Of a stretch of 12,358 bases of DNA, positions 1-7,744 are shown one piece after another. Position numbers and translations under genes: made by a program. Within the stretch, counting starts at the first letter, position 1. Each line of letters begins with the position of its first letter. The notes beneath the pieces were generated by a model that saw only the letters and a list, made by a program, of their open reading frames with translations, did not search any database and was not told where the DNA came from. The DNA comes from Pseudomonadota bacterium (GTDB lineage Bacteria > Pseudomonadota > Gammaproteobacteria > Burkholderiales > Ferrovaceae). The DNA lies in NCBI GenBank assembly GCA_021828745.1, contig JAJZDE010000034.1, positions 1 to 12,358 on the forward strand, in the 5' to 3' direction.

Positions 1-1
1 C

Positions 2-1339
2 AACTTCGACAACATCACTTCAGACTTCGAGTACATTGGCATTAAAACCCGATTCGGCGATGTGGATGTGGATAACAAACTCTATACCTACGCCTATTAT
101 CACAATGGTTACAATGGATTACAGCCGGGCTTTGGCACCTATCCGGGGACGGGGAATGGGGCGGGCCTCCCTGCCACAGGAACAGTGGTGGGCGGAACGG
201 CTTATCCCAATGATATTCCAGGTCAGGCGATGACCATGAATTATCGTTCGGTGGGCGATTTGTTGAGAATGTCGGAAATCTTGGGTCAGGGTCAATTGGA
301 CTACGGCACATGGATCGATTATCAGAACAATAACCGCTCTCAGTACGAAAGTGACTGGACCTTGAACGGAGCCTACAATTCAGGTAACCAGATTTATGCA
401 ACTACGGGTAATCTGGCCTACACCGACCGGTTGATGATGGACACCTTGACCACCATTCAGCCCTATGTGCAGTATGAATGGAGACCCACCGAGAAATGGA
501 CGATTACGCCTGGCCTCAAGTACTCCTATTTCGAACGTTCATTTAATTCCCCAGTCATGCAAGGGACGGGACAACCTTACAATGGGGCTCAAAGTTGGGT
601 CAAACCGCTGCCTGCCTTGACCACCAATTACAAGGTGAGCAGCAACTGGTCTTTCTATGGCGAGTATGCCGCAGGGTTTATGGCCCCCAATATGAATAAT
701 TTCTTTAAGAGCAATGCCCAGACGGGCACTTTACAACCCCAATCCACCCAGAATTTCCAGATTGGGACCGTTTTTACCACCCGGACCCTGAATCTTTCTG
801 CTGATCTCTACCGTATCAATTTCACTGACAAGATCAGTCCAGTGGCATGCGGAATCAATACCTGTTTCACCAATATCGGCGGTGTGCGCTATGACGGGGG
901 TGAGATGCAGGGAACCTGGATGTTTGCCAGGGGATTCAGTTTGTACGGTAACTTGGGGATAAATAATTATTCCACCAGCGATGGCTCCATCCTTCCCTAT
1001 ACACCGCGAACCACTGCGGCGCTGGGGGGGATCTACGACCAAGGGAATTGGTACGGCTCTCTTATCACCAAGGAAGTGGGCGCACGCAATAGTGGGGCGA
1101 TGGCGGCCACAAACATCCCTTTTGGCTCTTACACCATGACCGACTTTAATATGAGTTATAAAATAGATACGGGTTGGTCTTGGGCAAGGCAGGCAAAACT
1201 TGGATTTCAAATCAACAACTTATTTAATAGAAATGACATCTACGCCTCGACATCCGGATTTACAGACCAAAATGGAAACCCCCTGCTTTTTGCTTTGCCA
1301 GAGCGTTCCTATGTGGTCAATTTTTCTGTGATGTTCTAA
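2..1339 (+). CDS. TonB-dependent outer-membrane receptor, C-terminal part (5' truncated)
   Basis: This is the beta-barrel half of a TonB-dependent receptor, an outer-membrane channel that takes up siderophores, metal chelates or other scarce nutrients using energy from TonB-ExbB-ExbD. The frame is open from base 2 to the TAA at 1337-1339 (445 codons), so the signal peptide, TonB box and plug domain lie outside the window. The visible part has alternating aromatic/polar strands typical of the barrel, including a segment reading SNWSFYGEYAAGFMAPNMNN (about bases 640-700) that resembles the 'YGSYSQGFKAP' strand common in the family, a 'GFQINNLFNRND' strand near the end, and a final strand ending VVNFSVMF with the terminal Phe recognised by the BAM machinery. 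A periplasm/loop region holds a CGINTC pair. The substrate cannot be deduced. By eye the gene is more AT-rich than the arn genes. A GTG at 62 is only an internal codon, since the frame continues upstream. Confidence 0.9.
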   Translation, partial: NFDNITSDFEYIGIKTRFGDVDVDNKLYTYAYYHNGYNGLQPGFGTYPGTGNGAGLPATGTVVGGTAYPNDIPGQAMTMNYRSVGDLLRMSEILGQGQLDYGTWIDYQNNNRSQYESDWTLNGAYNSGNQIYATTGNLAYTDRLMMDTLTTIQPYVQYEWRPTEKWTITPGLKYSYFERSFNSPVMQGTGQPYNGAQSWVKPLPALTTNYKVSSNWSFYGEYAAGFMAPNMNNFFKSNAQTGTLQPQSTQNFQIGTVFTTRTLNLSADLYRINFTDKISPVACGINTCFTNIGGVRYDGGEMQGTWMFARGFSLYGNLGINNYSTSDGSILPYTPRTTAALGGIYDQGNWYGSLITKEVGARNSGAMAATNIPFGSYTMTDFNMSYKIDTGWSWARQAKLGFQINNLFNRNDIYASTSGFTDQNGNPLLFALPERSYVVNFSVMF

Positions 1340-1377
1340 CTCTCCAGTGTTGTGACTGTTTCCTGAAGCGGTCTTTT

Positions 1378-1413
1378 GCCGCCCCCATTCGCTGTGGGCG
1401 GCTTTTTCTTTTT
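1378..1413 (+). terminator. Rho-independent terminator of the TonB-dependent receptor gene
   Basis: A perfect 7-bp stem (GCCGCCC at 1378-1384 with GGGCGGC at 1396-1402) encloses an 11-base loop and is followed at once by a T-rich run (TTTTTCTTTTT, 1403-1413). It sits about 40 bases after the receptor stop codon. The T-run lies only on the + strand side, so it terminates rightward transcription. Confidence 0.88.
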
Positions 1414-1909
<496 letters not shown>

Positions 1910-1933
1910 CCAAAGGTCAGGGATAGTCGATTC

Positions 1934-3088
1934 TTATACGGCGACCGGGCAGGAAGAAGTTGTGGCCAATGCGTTTTTAAGGCGCAGGGCGCGTTCCAGC
2001 GCTTCATTGGCGCTGGGACCCAGCACCGTGATATGTCCCATCTTTCGTCCCGGACGAGGCTTTTCCTTTCCGTAGAGATGTAACTTGGCTTCCGGTTCTT
2101 GAAAAACCAGGGGCCAGGGGGGCGTCCCTTCCTGCCATAAATCCCCCAGCAGGTTGATCATGGCTGCTGGTTTCAACTGTTCCGTACTGCCCAGAGGGAG
2201 GTCACAAAGCACCCGAACCTGTTGCTCGAATTGACTGGTGATACAGGCATCGAGGGTGTAATGCCCGCTGTTGTGAGGGCGTGGCGCAATTTCATTGACC
2301 AGAATCTGATCGATACCCGTCACAAAAAATTCTACTGCCATGACCCCCACGTACTCCAGTCGTTCTGCAATTTCACTGGCCATTTTTCGTGCCCGGGTGG
2401 CCAGTTCGTCGCGAATGCGGGCAGGGGCGATGGTGATGTCCAGAATGCCTTGATGGTGACGATTTTCAGCCACGGGCCAGTGAACGATCTCGCCACGGGC
2501 GGTTCGCGCCAGAATGACCGATATTTCCAGGCGAAGCGGGACGATTTCTTCCAGAATACAGGGCAGGAGACCAGCCTGCTGGCTCAGAATCTCTTGAACT
2601 TCTTCGGGTGATTCCACGCGGACCTGTCCTTTTCCATCGTATCCAAACCGTGCAGTCTTGATCAGTGCGGGAAATTTGATCTGTGCCAGTGCATTGGCGC
2701 AGGATTCCCGGTTAGGGATAAGCGCAAAGGCGCCTACGGGAAAGCCCTCGTCGCGCAGGAAAGTCTTTTCCCGAATACGATCCTGGGCGATCGATACGGC
2801 GCGTGCGCCAGGGCGGACAATCACCTGACTGGCCAGGGCGGACAGTGTTTCGGCCGGTACGTTTTCGAATTCGGTGGTGACGGCCCGGCAGGAATCCGCC
2901 AGTTGTTTCAGAGCCGCGGCATCATCGAAGGACGCACATAGGTGGCGGGTGGCAAAATGCGCCGCTGGAGCATCAGGGTCAGGGTCCAATACCCAAACAT
3001 CAAATCCCATGGTGCGGGCAGCCGAGGTGAACATTCTCCCCAATTGCCCTCCGCCCAACAAACCCAGGGTCCGATCGCGTCTGCTCAT
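1934..3088 (-). CDS. purK: N5-carboxyaminoimidazole ribonucleotide synthase PurK
   Basis: PurK converts aminoimidazole ribonucleotide, bicarbonate and ATP to N5-CAIR in purine synthesis. The 384-residue protein has the usual length and the ATP-grasp layout. It begins with the N-terminal Rossmann-like GGGQLG (residues 12-17) and TTEFENVP (71-78). The glycine-rich ATP-binding loop KTARFGYDGKGQ follows (144-155), then the metal/phosphate region NEIAPRPHNSGHYT (265-278), and KPRPGRKMGHITV (343-355) near the C-terminus. The ATG at 3086-3088 overlaps the purE stop in an ATGA junction, so translation is coupled to purE. No Shine-Dalgarno sequence is visible before the ATG, which fits coupling. Its 3' end faces the P-II gene 36 bases away, and no terminator for purK is obvious. 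Confidence 0.97.
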   Translation of the reverse strand: MSRRDRTLGLLGGGQLGRMFTSAARTMGFDVWVLDPDPDAPAAHFATRHLCASFDDAAALKQLADSCRAVTTEFENVPAETLSALASQVIVRPGARAVSIAQDRIREKTFLRDEGFPVGAFALIPNRESCANALAQIKFPALIKTARFGYDGKGQVRVESPEEVQEILSQQAGLLPCILEEIVPLRLEISVILARTARGEIVHWPVAENRHHQGILDITIAPARIRDELATRARKMASEIAERLEYVGVMAVEFFVTGIDQILVNEIAPRPHNSGHYTLDACITSQFEQQVRVLCDLPLGSTEQLKPAAMINLLGDLWQEGTPPWPLVFQEPEAKLHLYGKEKPRPGRKMGHITVLGPSANEALERALRLKNALATTSSCPVAV

Positions 3089-3582
3089 GGGGTGGGCGGA
3101 AGATGCATGGCGGTGACCTGTGCGACCAACTCGGCGCGATAGGCGTTCAAACGTTCGGCCAGGTGCGGGTGTTGTGCCGCCAACAAACTGACCGCAAAAA
3201 GGGCGGCATTGGCAGCACCGGCGGCGCCTACGGCAAAGGTGGCCACCGGAATGCCTTTGGGCATCTGAACGATGGACAGGAGCGAATCTTGTCCCTGAAA
3301 GTAGGCGGTGGGAACGGGAACGCCCAAGACGGGTAAAGTGGTCTTGGAGGCCAGCATGCCGGGTAGATGGGCTGCCCCGCCGGCTCCTGCGATCAGGCAG
3401 TTCAGGCCACGGTCACGTGCTTCCTCTGCATAACGAAACATGCGGTCGGGCGTGCGGTGGGCGGAAATCACCTGTGCTTCGAAGGGGACTTCGAAACGAG
3501 TCAACATCAGGGCGGCCTGTTCCATCACCGTCCAGTCCGACTGGCTTCCCATGACCAGTCCTACCCAGGGCGTTGCCGGCAT
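3085..3582 (-). CDS. purE: N5-carboxyaminoimidazole ribonucleotide mutase PurE (class I)
   Basis: PurE moves the carboxyl group of N5-CAIR, the PurK product, to form CAIR. The 165-residue length is normal for the bacterial class I enzyme. Seen in the sequence are the phosphate-binding GSQSD (residues 12-16), the active-site SAHRTP (40-45, with catalytic His42) and the glycine-rich AGAGGAAHLPGM (65-76). The segment VPTAYFQGQDSLLSIVQMPKG (about 90-110) is also typical of the family. The ATG at 3580-3582 lies five bases after the stop of the ArnA-type decarboxylase gene, so purE is read as part of the same message. No strong Shine-Dalgarno sequence precedes it (only a GGTGG about 12 bases upstream). 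purE and purK overlap by four bases, the usual arrangement for this pair; their place behind arn genes is not usual. Confidence 0.97.
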   Translation of the reverse strand: MPATPWVGLVMGSQSDWTVMEQAALMLTRFEVPFEAQVISAHRTPDRMFRYAEEARDRGLNCLIAGAGGAAHLPGMLASKTTLPVLGVPVPTAYFQGQDSLLSIVQMPKGIPVATFAVGAAGAANAALFAVSLLAAQHPHLAERLNAYRAELVAQVTAMHLPPTP

Positions 3583-3587
3583 CAGCG

Positions 3588-4631
3588 TCAGTCCACCAAT
3601 TCGCGTGCTTCTGCGACCTGGCTGCGGTAGGCATCATAGATGCGGCGCAGGGCGTCCATCATGCCGACTTCAGGCGACCAGTTCAACTCCTCGCAGGTAT
3701 TGGTGATCTTGGGGACGCGATTCTGGACATCCTGATACCCTTTGCCGTAATAGGTGTCAGCGGTGGTTTCCACCAGTTTGACCTGTTGTGCGGTGGTGCG
3801 GTATTCAGGGTATTCCATCGCCAGATCCAGCATCATTTGCGCCAGTTCCCTGACTGAGTAGTTGTTGCCTGGGTTGCCCACGTTGTAGATTTTTCCCGTT
3901 GCCACACCCTGAGGATTTTCGATGATTTTCATGAGCGCGGAGACGCCATCGTCGATGTAGGTGAAGGCCCGTTTCTGGGTTCCGCCGTCCACCAGTTTGA
4001 TGTTTTCTCCCCGCACGATATGCCCGAAGAACTGGGTGATGACGCGTGAACTGCCTTCCTTGGGCGTGTGGATACTGTCCAGTCCGGAACCGATCCAGTT
4101 GAAGGGGCGGAACAGGGTAAAGTCCAGCCCTTCCTGCATGCCATAGCCCCAGATCACCCGATCCATCAGTTGCTTGCTACAGGAGTAGATCCAGCGCTGT
4201 TTTTCAATGGGGCCCAGGATCAGTTCCGATCGATCCGGATCGAACTCGCTGTCCCGACACATGCCATAGACTTCCGAAGTCGAGGGGAAGAGGATTCGTT
4301 TGCCGTACTTGACACAACTGCGCACGATGGGGAGGTTGGCTTCGAAATCCAGTTCAAAAACCCGCAGGGGCTGCTGGACGTAGGTGGCCGGGGTGGCAAT
4401 GGCCACCAGCGGCAGGACCACATCACACTTCTTGACGTGGTACTCGATCCACTCCTTGTTGATGGTGATATCCCCTTCGAAGAAGTGAAAGCGCGGGTGA
4501 TCCAATAGATCCTTGACGCGTTCGCTGTGCATATCCATGCCATACACCGACCAGTCGGTCGTGGACAGGATGCGCTGGCTGAGGTGGTGACCGATGAAGC
4601 CATTGACGCCAAGGATGAGGATTTTTTTCAT
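3588..4631 (-). CDS. UDP-glucuronate oxidative decarboxylase (ArnA C-terminal type, stand-alone)
   Basis: This NAD-dependent short-chain dehydrogenase/epimerase-family enzyme oxidises and decarboxylates UDP-glucuronate to UDP-4-keto-pentose (UDP-Ara4O), the first step of aminoarabinose synthesis. The 347-residue product closely resembles the C-terminal half of E. coli ArnA as I remember it. It has the Rossmann GVNGFIG (8-14), EYHVKKCDVVLPLVAIATP (63-81), STSEVYG (117-123) with candidate catalytic Ser119/Glu120, and Tyr149-x3-Lys153. Arg305 falls at the same spacing from Tyr149 as Arg619 does from Tyr463 in E. coli ArnA. The start is the ATG at 4629-4631, giving MKKILILG. An ATG at 4662-4664 would add 11 residues, but it would lie about five bases from the predicted transcription start, so it was not chosen. 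The gene lies 89 bases downstream of the formyltransferase gene and five bases before purE. It could be named arnA; no separate symbol is certain. Confidence 0.94.
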   Translation of the reverse strand: MKKILILGVNGFIGHHLSQRILSTTDWSVYGMDMHSERVKDLLDHPRFHFFEGDITINKEWIEYHVKKCDVVLPLVAIATPATYVQQPLRVFELDFEANLPIVRSCVKYGKRILFPSTSEVYGMCRDSEFDPDRSELILGPIEKQRWIYSCSKQLMDRVIWGYGMQEGLDFTLFRPFNWIGSGLDSIHTPKEGSSRVITQFFGHIVRGENIKLVDGGTQKRAFTYIDDGVSALMKIIENPQGVATGKIYNVGNPGNNYSVRELAQMMLDLAMEYPEYRTTAQQVKLVETTADTYYGKGYQDVQNRVPKITNTCEELNWSPEVGMMDALRRIYDAYRSQVAEARELVD

Positions 4632-4668
4632 GGAGGTTCCGTTGTTCAAAGATAAAAATGGCACATTA

Positions 4669-4704
4669 TCCCGCTATTATACGGGAAGCCTTCATTCCGA
4701 TAAA
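4669..4704 (-). promoter_or_regulatory. Predicted internal promoter before the decarboxylase gene
   Basis: On the minus strand a perfect TATAAT (plus-strand ATTATA at 4676-4681) lies 17 bases from a weak -35, TTTATC (plus 4699-4704, 3 of 6 matches to TTGACA). The expected start near 4668-4669 would give a leader of about 38 bases to the ATG at 4631. The -10 sits inside an inverted repeat (TCCCG at 4669-4673 with CGGGA at 4682-4686), a possible operator. It could drive decarboxylase-purE-purK separately from the upstream arn genes. Confidence 0.5.
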
Positions 4705-4720
4705 CGGGGGGAAAGGCATT

Positions 4721-5650
4721 TTAAGGGCTTTTTGTTGCAGGCAGAGGATCCGGTGCGCAGCCTTGGGGGAAAGTGGCCCTGAATTGCGCTGCATCCAGGC
4801 ATTGCCCCTGCCATTCTGCCTGCAACAGGTAGAGGGGGTGGCCATCTCCGCCCCGGGTTTCTGCCAGGGCATCTGGATGGGGATGAAGACTGGTTCTGAG
4901 GATACGCAGAGATTGACCCCCCACCAGGGTAAATGCACCCGGATAAGGGGGGGCAACGCCTCGCACCAGATTATGGATGACTTGGGCAGGTTGGCTCCAG
5001 TCGATTTTTCCATCTTCGGGGCGACGTCCACCGCAGTAATTTCCCTGGGACAAATCCTGCCGACGATGCACGGCTTTTCCCGCCAGCAGAGCAGGAAGCA
5101 CTTGAGAAAGGGCTCGTTCACCCGCTTCGATGACGCGCAGGAAAACATCATGAGCCGTGTCGTCCGGACCGATGGGGACTTTTTCCTGTGCGACGATATC
5201 GCCCTGGTCCGGTTTGAGAGTCATGACGTGCAGGGTGGCACCAGTTTCCGTTTCGCCGCAAATGACCGCCCAATTGACCGGGACTCGCCCCCGGTAACGC
5301 GGCAGAAGTGAACCATGCAGGTTATAGGCGCCGCGTTTGGGCAGGGCGAGCAAGTCGGCTCCCAGCATCTGCCGGTAATAAAAGGAGAAAAAGAAATCGG
5401 GATGAAGGGCGGAAATTCGTTCCACCAGAGCGGGATCATTGGGGTTTGGCGGGGTGAGGGCGGGGATGCCTTGTTGAGCTGCCCATTCGGCCACACTGTC
5501 AAACCAGCGATTTTCTGAAGGGTCGTCCGGGTGAGTCACGATCAAGGCGATATCCACGCCGGAGCGATGGAGTACCTCGAGGCAACGTACGCCCACCGAG
5601 TGGTAGGCGAAGACCACGACTCGTGGCGGGTTTTTGGCTTTATCAGGCAT
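4721..5650 (-). CDS. UDP-L-Ara4N N-formyltransferase (ArnA N-terminal type, stand-alone)
   Basis: The enzyme transfers a formyl group from N10-formyltetrahydrofolate to UDP-4-amino-4-deoxy-L-arabinose. The product is 309 residues, about the size of the N-terminal domain of E. coli ArnA (ArnA is about 660 residues). The motifs are VVVFAYHSVG near the start, FFFSFYYRQM (86-95), and NLHGSLLPRYRGR (110-122). Asn110, His112 and Asp148 match the spacing of the catalytic Asn102/His104/Asp140 of E. coli ArnA. A methionyl-tRNA-formyltransferase-like C-terminal domain follows (GGRRPEDGKIDW, about residues 224-235). The ATG at 5648-5650 is chosen: GAGGAG (plus 5658-5663) lies seven bases before it, and translation then begins just ahead of the conserved strand. 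A longer frame to 5761 runs inside arnC. The start overlaps the arnC stop by eight bases. Confidence 0.94.
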   Translation of the reverse strand: MPDKAKNPPRVVVFAYHSVGVRCLEVLHRSGVDIALIVTHPDDPSENRWFDSVAEWAAQQGIPALTPPNPNDPALVERISALHPDFFFSFYYRQMLGADLLALPKRGAYNLHGSLLPRYRGRVPVNWAVICGETETGATLHVMTLKPDQGDIVAQEKVPIGPDDTAHDVFLRVIEAGERALSQVLPALLAGKAVHRRQDLSQGNYCGGRRPEDGKIDWSQPAQVIHNLVRGVAPPYPGAFTLVGGQSLRILRTSLHPHPDALAETRGGDGHPLYLLQAEWQGQCLDAAQFRATFPQGCAPDPLPATKSP

Positions 5651-6608
5651 CGCCGGACTCCTCGGGCGGCAGGGGAGACTCCAGGATACCCTGGATGAGG
5701 AAGCGTGGGCGATCGCGAACCTGCTGGTAGATGCGTCCGATGTATTCTCCCAACAGGCCAATGCCGAACAGCAAAATACCGATCAGGAAGAAGGTGATGG
5801 CAAAGAGGGTGAAAACCCCTTCAGCTTCAGGCCCGACGATGAGGCGGCGCAGAACCAGAAAAACGACGAACAGGGCGGACAAGACCGACAGACCCATGCC
5901 GAGCAGTGAAAAGAACTGGAGGGGCAGGATGGAAAACCCGGTGATCAGATCGAAATTAAGACGGATCAAACTGTACAGGGAGTACTTGGATTCGCCCGCC
6001 GAACGTTCTTCGTGTCCTACCACGATTTCCGTGGGGTTGGAGGAGAAACTGTAGGCCAGTGCCGGAATATAGGTGTTTGCCTCACGACAGGAAACGATGG
6101 CCTGGATGATCCGGTGATCGTAGGCTCGCAACATGCAGCCCTGATCGGTCATGTGGATATGGGTGACCTTTTCACGGAGGCGGTTCATCAGGCGCGACGC
6201 CCAATGGCGCCAGGCACTGTCTTCGCGGGTGCGACGGATGGTCCCCACATAGTCATGGCCCGCATCCATGGCGGCGAGGAGATTGCCGATTTCTTCCGGG
6301 GGATTTTGCAAGTCGGCGTCCAGGGTGACCACCTGCGCGCCTCGACAATGTTCAAATCCCGCCATGATGGCCATGTGTTGCCCATAGTTGCCATTGAAGA
6401 GGATGACGCGGGTCACTTCGGGGCGCAATTGAAATTGCTCGCGCAACAGGGCGGCGGAGCGGTCGCGACTGCCATCGTTGATGAAGATTATTTCATAGGG
6501 GATCTGCAGTGCGTCGAGGGATGGGTAGAGACGTTCGAAGAGCAGGTGCAATCCGGTTTCTTCGTTGTAGACCGGGATGACGATGGAAAGGGCGGGTTTC
6601 TGATTCAT
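5643..6608 (-). CDS. arnC: Undecaprenyl-phosphate 4-deoxy-4-formamido-L-arabinose transferase ArnC
   Basis: ArnC is a membrane-bound family-2 glycosyltransferase that moves formylated aminoarabinose from UDP to undecaprenyl phosphate on the cytoplasmic face. The 321-residue protein starts with the GT-A fold strand LSIVIPVYNEE, has FINDGSRDRS (Asp45) and the metal/nucleotide motif TLDADLQNPPEEI with Asp97-Ala-Asp99, then TDQGCMLRAY (about 154-163). Two C-terminal membrane segments (about 229-256 and 264-288) are followed by LGEYIGRIYQQVRDRPRF, typical of ArnC and the related dolichol/undecaprenyl-phosphate transferases. Its ATG overlaps the arnB stop (ATGA at 6605-6608). A GtrB-type or other polyprenyl-phosphate sugar transferase is possible from the sequence alone, but the arn neighbours make ArnC the best call. 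Confidence 0.95.
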   Translation of the reverse strand: MNQKPALSIVIPVYNEETGLHLLFERLYPSLDALQIPYEIIFINDGSRDRSAALLREQFQLRPEVTRVILFNGNYGQHMAIMAGFEHCRGAQVVTLDADLQNPPEEIGNLLAAMDAGHDYVGTIRRTREDSAWRHWASRLMNRLREKVTHIHMTDQGCMLRAYDHRIIQAIVSCREANTYIPALAYSFSSNPTEIVVGHEERSAGESKYSLYSLIRLNFDLITGFSILPLQFFSLLGMGLSVLSALFVVFLVLRRLIVGPEAEGVFTLFAITFFLIGILLFGIGLLGEYIGRIYQQVRDRPRFLIQGILESPLPPEESGDA

Positions 6609-7744
6609 CGGGCAGCCTGTTTCAGGATTTTTTCCAGGGTTGCGCAGACGCGGTCCACCTCCTCCAGGGTCAGGGTGGGGTAGAGGGGGAGGGTCAGGGT
6701 GGTGCGTGCGATGTGCTCCGCATGGGGGAAATCGCCCGCCTGATATCCCAGAGCAGAATAGCGGGTGGTCAGATGCAAGGCTTCATAGGAGATTCCGCTC
6801 CCGATGCCCTCCCGATGCAGGGCATCCATGATTTCCTTGCGGCTCCAGCGCAGATGCTCGAGTGGCAGGAGCGGGGCAAAGAAATTCCAACTGTGCCCTT
6901 CGTCCCCCCGGAAAGGCAATTCACAGGGGGGGTCGGTATGCAGGCGCTCAAAATAGCGGGCAACCAGGACATGACGGCGAGCAATGAATTCCTCGAGGCG
7001 GGCCAGTTGCATCAACCCCAGGCGCGCATTGACATCGGGCAGGTTGGATTTTCCTCCGGTGACCACGACGTCGCGGGTGCCATCGGGCAGGCGCACGATG
7101 CCGTGGAAGCGCAGGCGCTCGGCGGTTCGTGCCTCTTCCTCACTGGCAAAAACCAGTGCCCCTCCCTCGATGGTGGTGAGGGTTTTGTTGGGATGAAAAC
7201 TGAAACTCACCATGTCCCCAAAACTGCCGATGGGCTTTCCTTTCCAGCGGCTGCCAATGGCCAGGGCGGCATCTTCGATGACCCGCAGTCCGTGTCGTTG
7301 GGCCAAAGCATAGAGAGGCTCGGGGTCCACCGGCCAACCGGCAAAATGGGTTGGCATGAGGGCGCGGGTACGTGGGGTGAGGGCTGCCTCGGCAGCGTTC
7401 AGATCCAGATTGCGGGTGACGGGGTCCACATCCACAAAGACGGGGGTAGCACCTGTGCGGGCGACCGCATTGGCACAGGCAAAAAAGGTTTGGGCCGGGA
7501 TGATGACCTCATCGCCGGGGCCGATGCCCGCCGTCAGGACAGCGACCTCAAGGGCTGCCGTTGCCGAAGAAAAGACCCGGACCGGACGCCCGCCATGATA
7601 TTCGGACAAGGCTTTTTCGAAGGCCAAAACCTGCGGGCCGGAGGTGATCCATAGGGAACGCAGGGTGTCACCGACGGCTTCCACCATGGATTCGTCGATC
7701 GTGGGGCGGGCAAAGGGCAGATAGGGTAGGTTATGAGCGGGCAA
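6605..7744 (-). CDS. arnB: UDP-4-amino-4-deoxy-L-arabinose aminotransferase ArnB
   Basis: ArnB is a PLP enzyme of the DegT/DnrJ/EryC1 family that aminates UDP-Ara4O using glutamate, giving UDP-L-Ara4N. The 379-residue length matches the family. PFARPTID at residues 10-17 is the normal N-terminal motif; VIEDAA (155-160) holds Asp158, which contacts the PLP ring nitrogen in this family; and SFSFHPNKTLTTIEGG (180-195) carries the Schiff-base Lys187. The start is a TTG at 7742-7744. A stop codon lies one codon upstream in frame, and the next ATG (codon 20) would remove the conserved N-terminal motif, so TTG is the only good choice; an AGGAG lies nine bases before it. The gene overlaps the arnE-like gene by 14 bases and arnC by four. 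Confidence 0.95.
   Translation of the reverse strand: MPAHNLPYLPFARPTIDESMVEAVGDTLRSLWITSGPQVLAFEKALSEYHGGRPVRVFSSATAALEVAVLTAGIGPGDEVIIPAQTFFACANAVARTGATPVFVDVDPVTRNLDLNAAEAALTPRTRALMPTHFAGWPVDPEPLYALAQRHGLRVIEDAALAIGSRWKGKPIGSFGDMVSFSFHPNKTLTTIEGGALVFASEEEARTAERLRFHGIVRLPDGTRDVVVTGGKSNLPDVNARLGLMQLARLEEFIARRHVLVARYFERLHTDPPCELPFRGDEGHSWNFFAPLLPLEHLRWSRKEIMDALHREGIGSGISYEALHLTTRYSALGYQAGDFPHAEHIARTTLTLPLYPTLTLEEVDRVCATLEKILKQAAR
6667..6699 (+). other. Potential G-quadruplex motif inside the arnB 3' end
   Basis: On the plus strand (the template strand for arnB) six runs of three to five G occur in 33 bases: 6667-6669, 6673-6675, 6677-6680, 6685-6689, 6691-6693 and 6697-6699, with loops of 1-4 bases. 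This satisfies the usual four-run quadruplex pattern. The tract is coding, for the Thr/Leu/Pro-rich end of ArnB. It also holds a direct repeat, AGGGTCAGGGTGG, at 6666-6678 and 6690-6702. Confidence 0.5.

Noticed and set aside
4658..5311. 217-codon plus-strand frame antisense to the formyltransferase gene
   Set aside because: No recognisable motif, and the minus-strand frame has all catalytic residues of the formyltransferase.
6713..7654. 313-codon open frame on the plus strand antisense to arnB
   Set aside because: Same reason: full overlap with a convincing ArnB whose PLP motifs are intact; no family resemblance in the antisense product.
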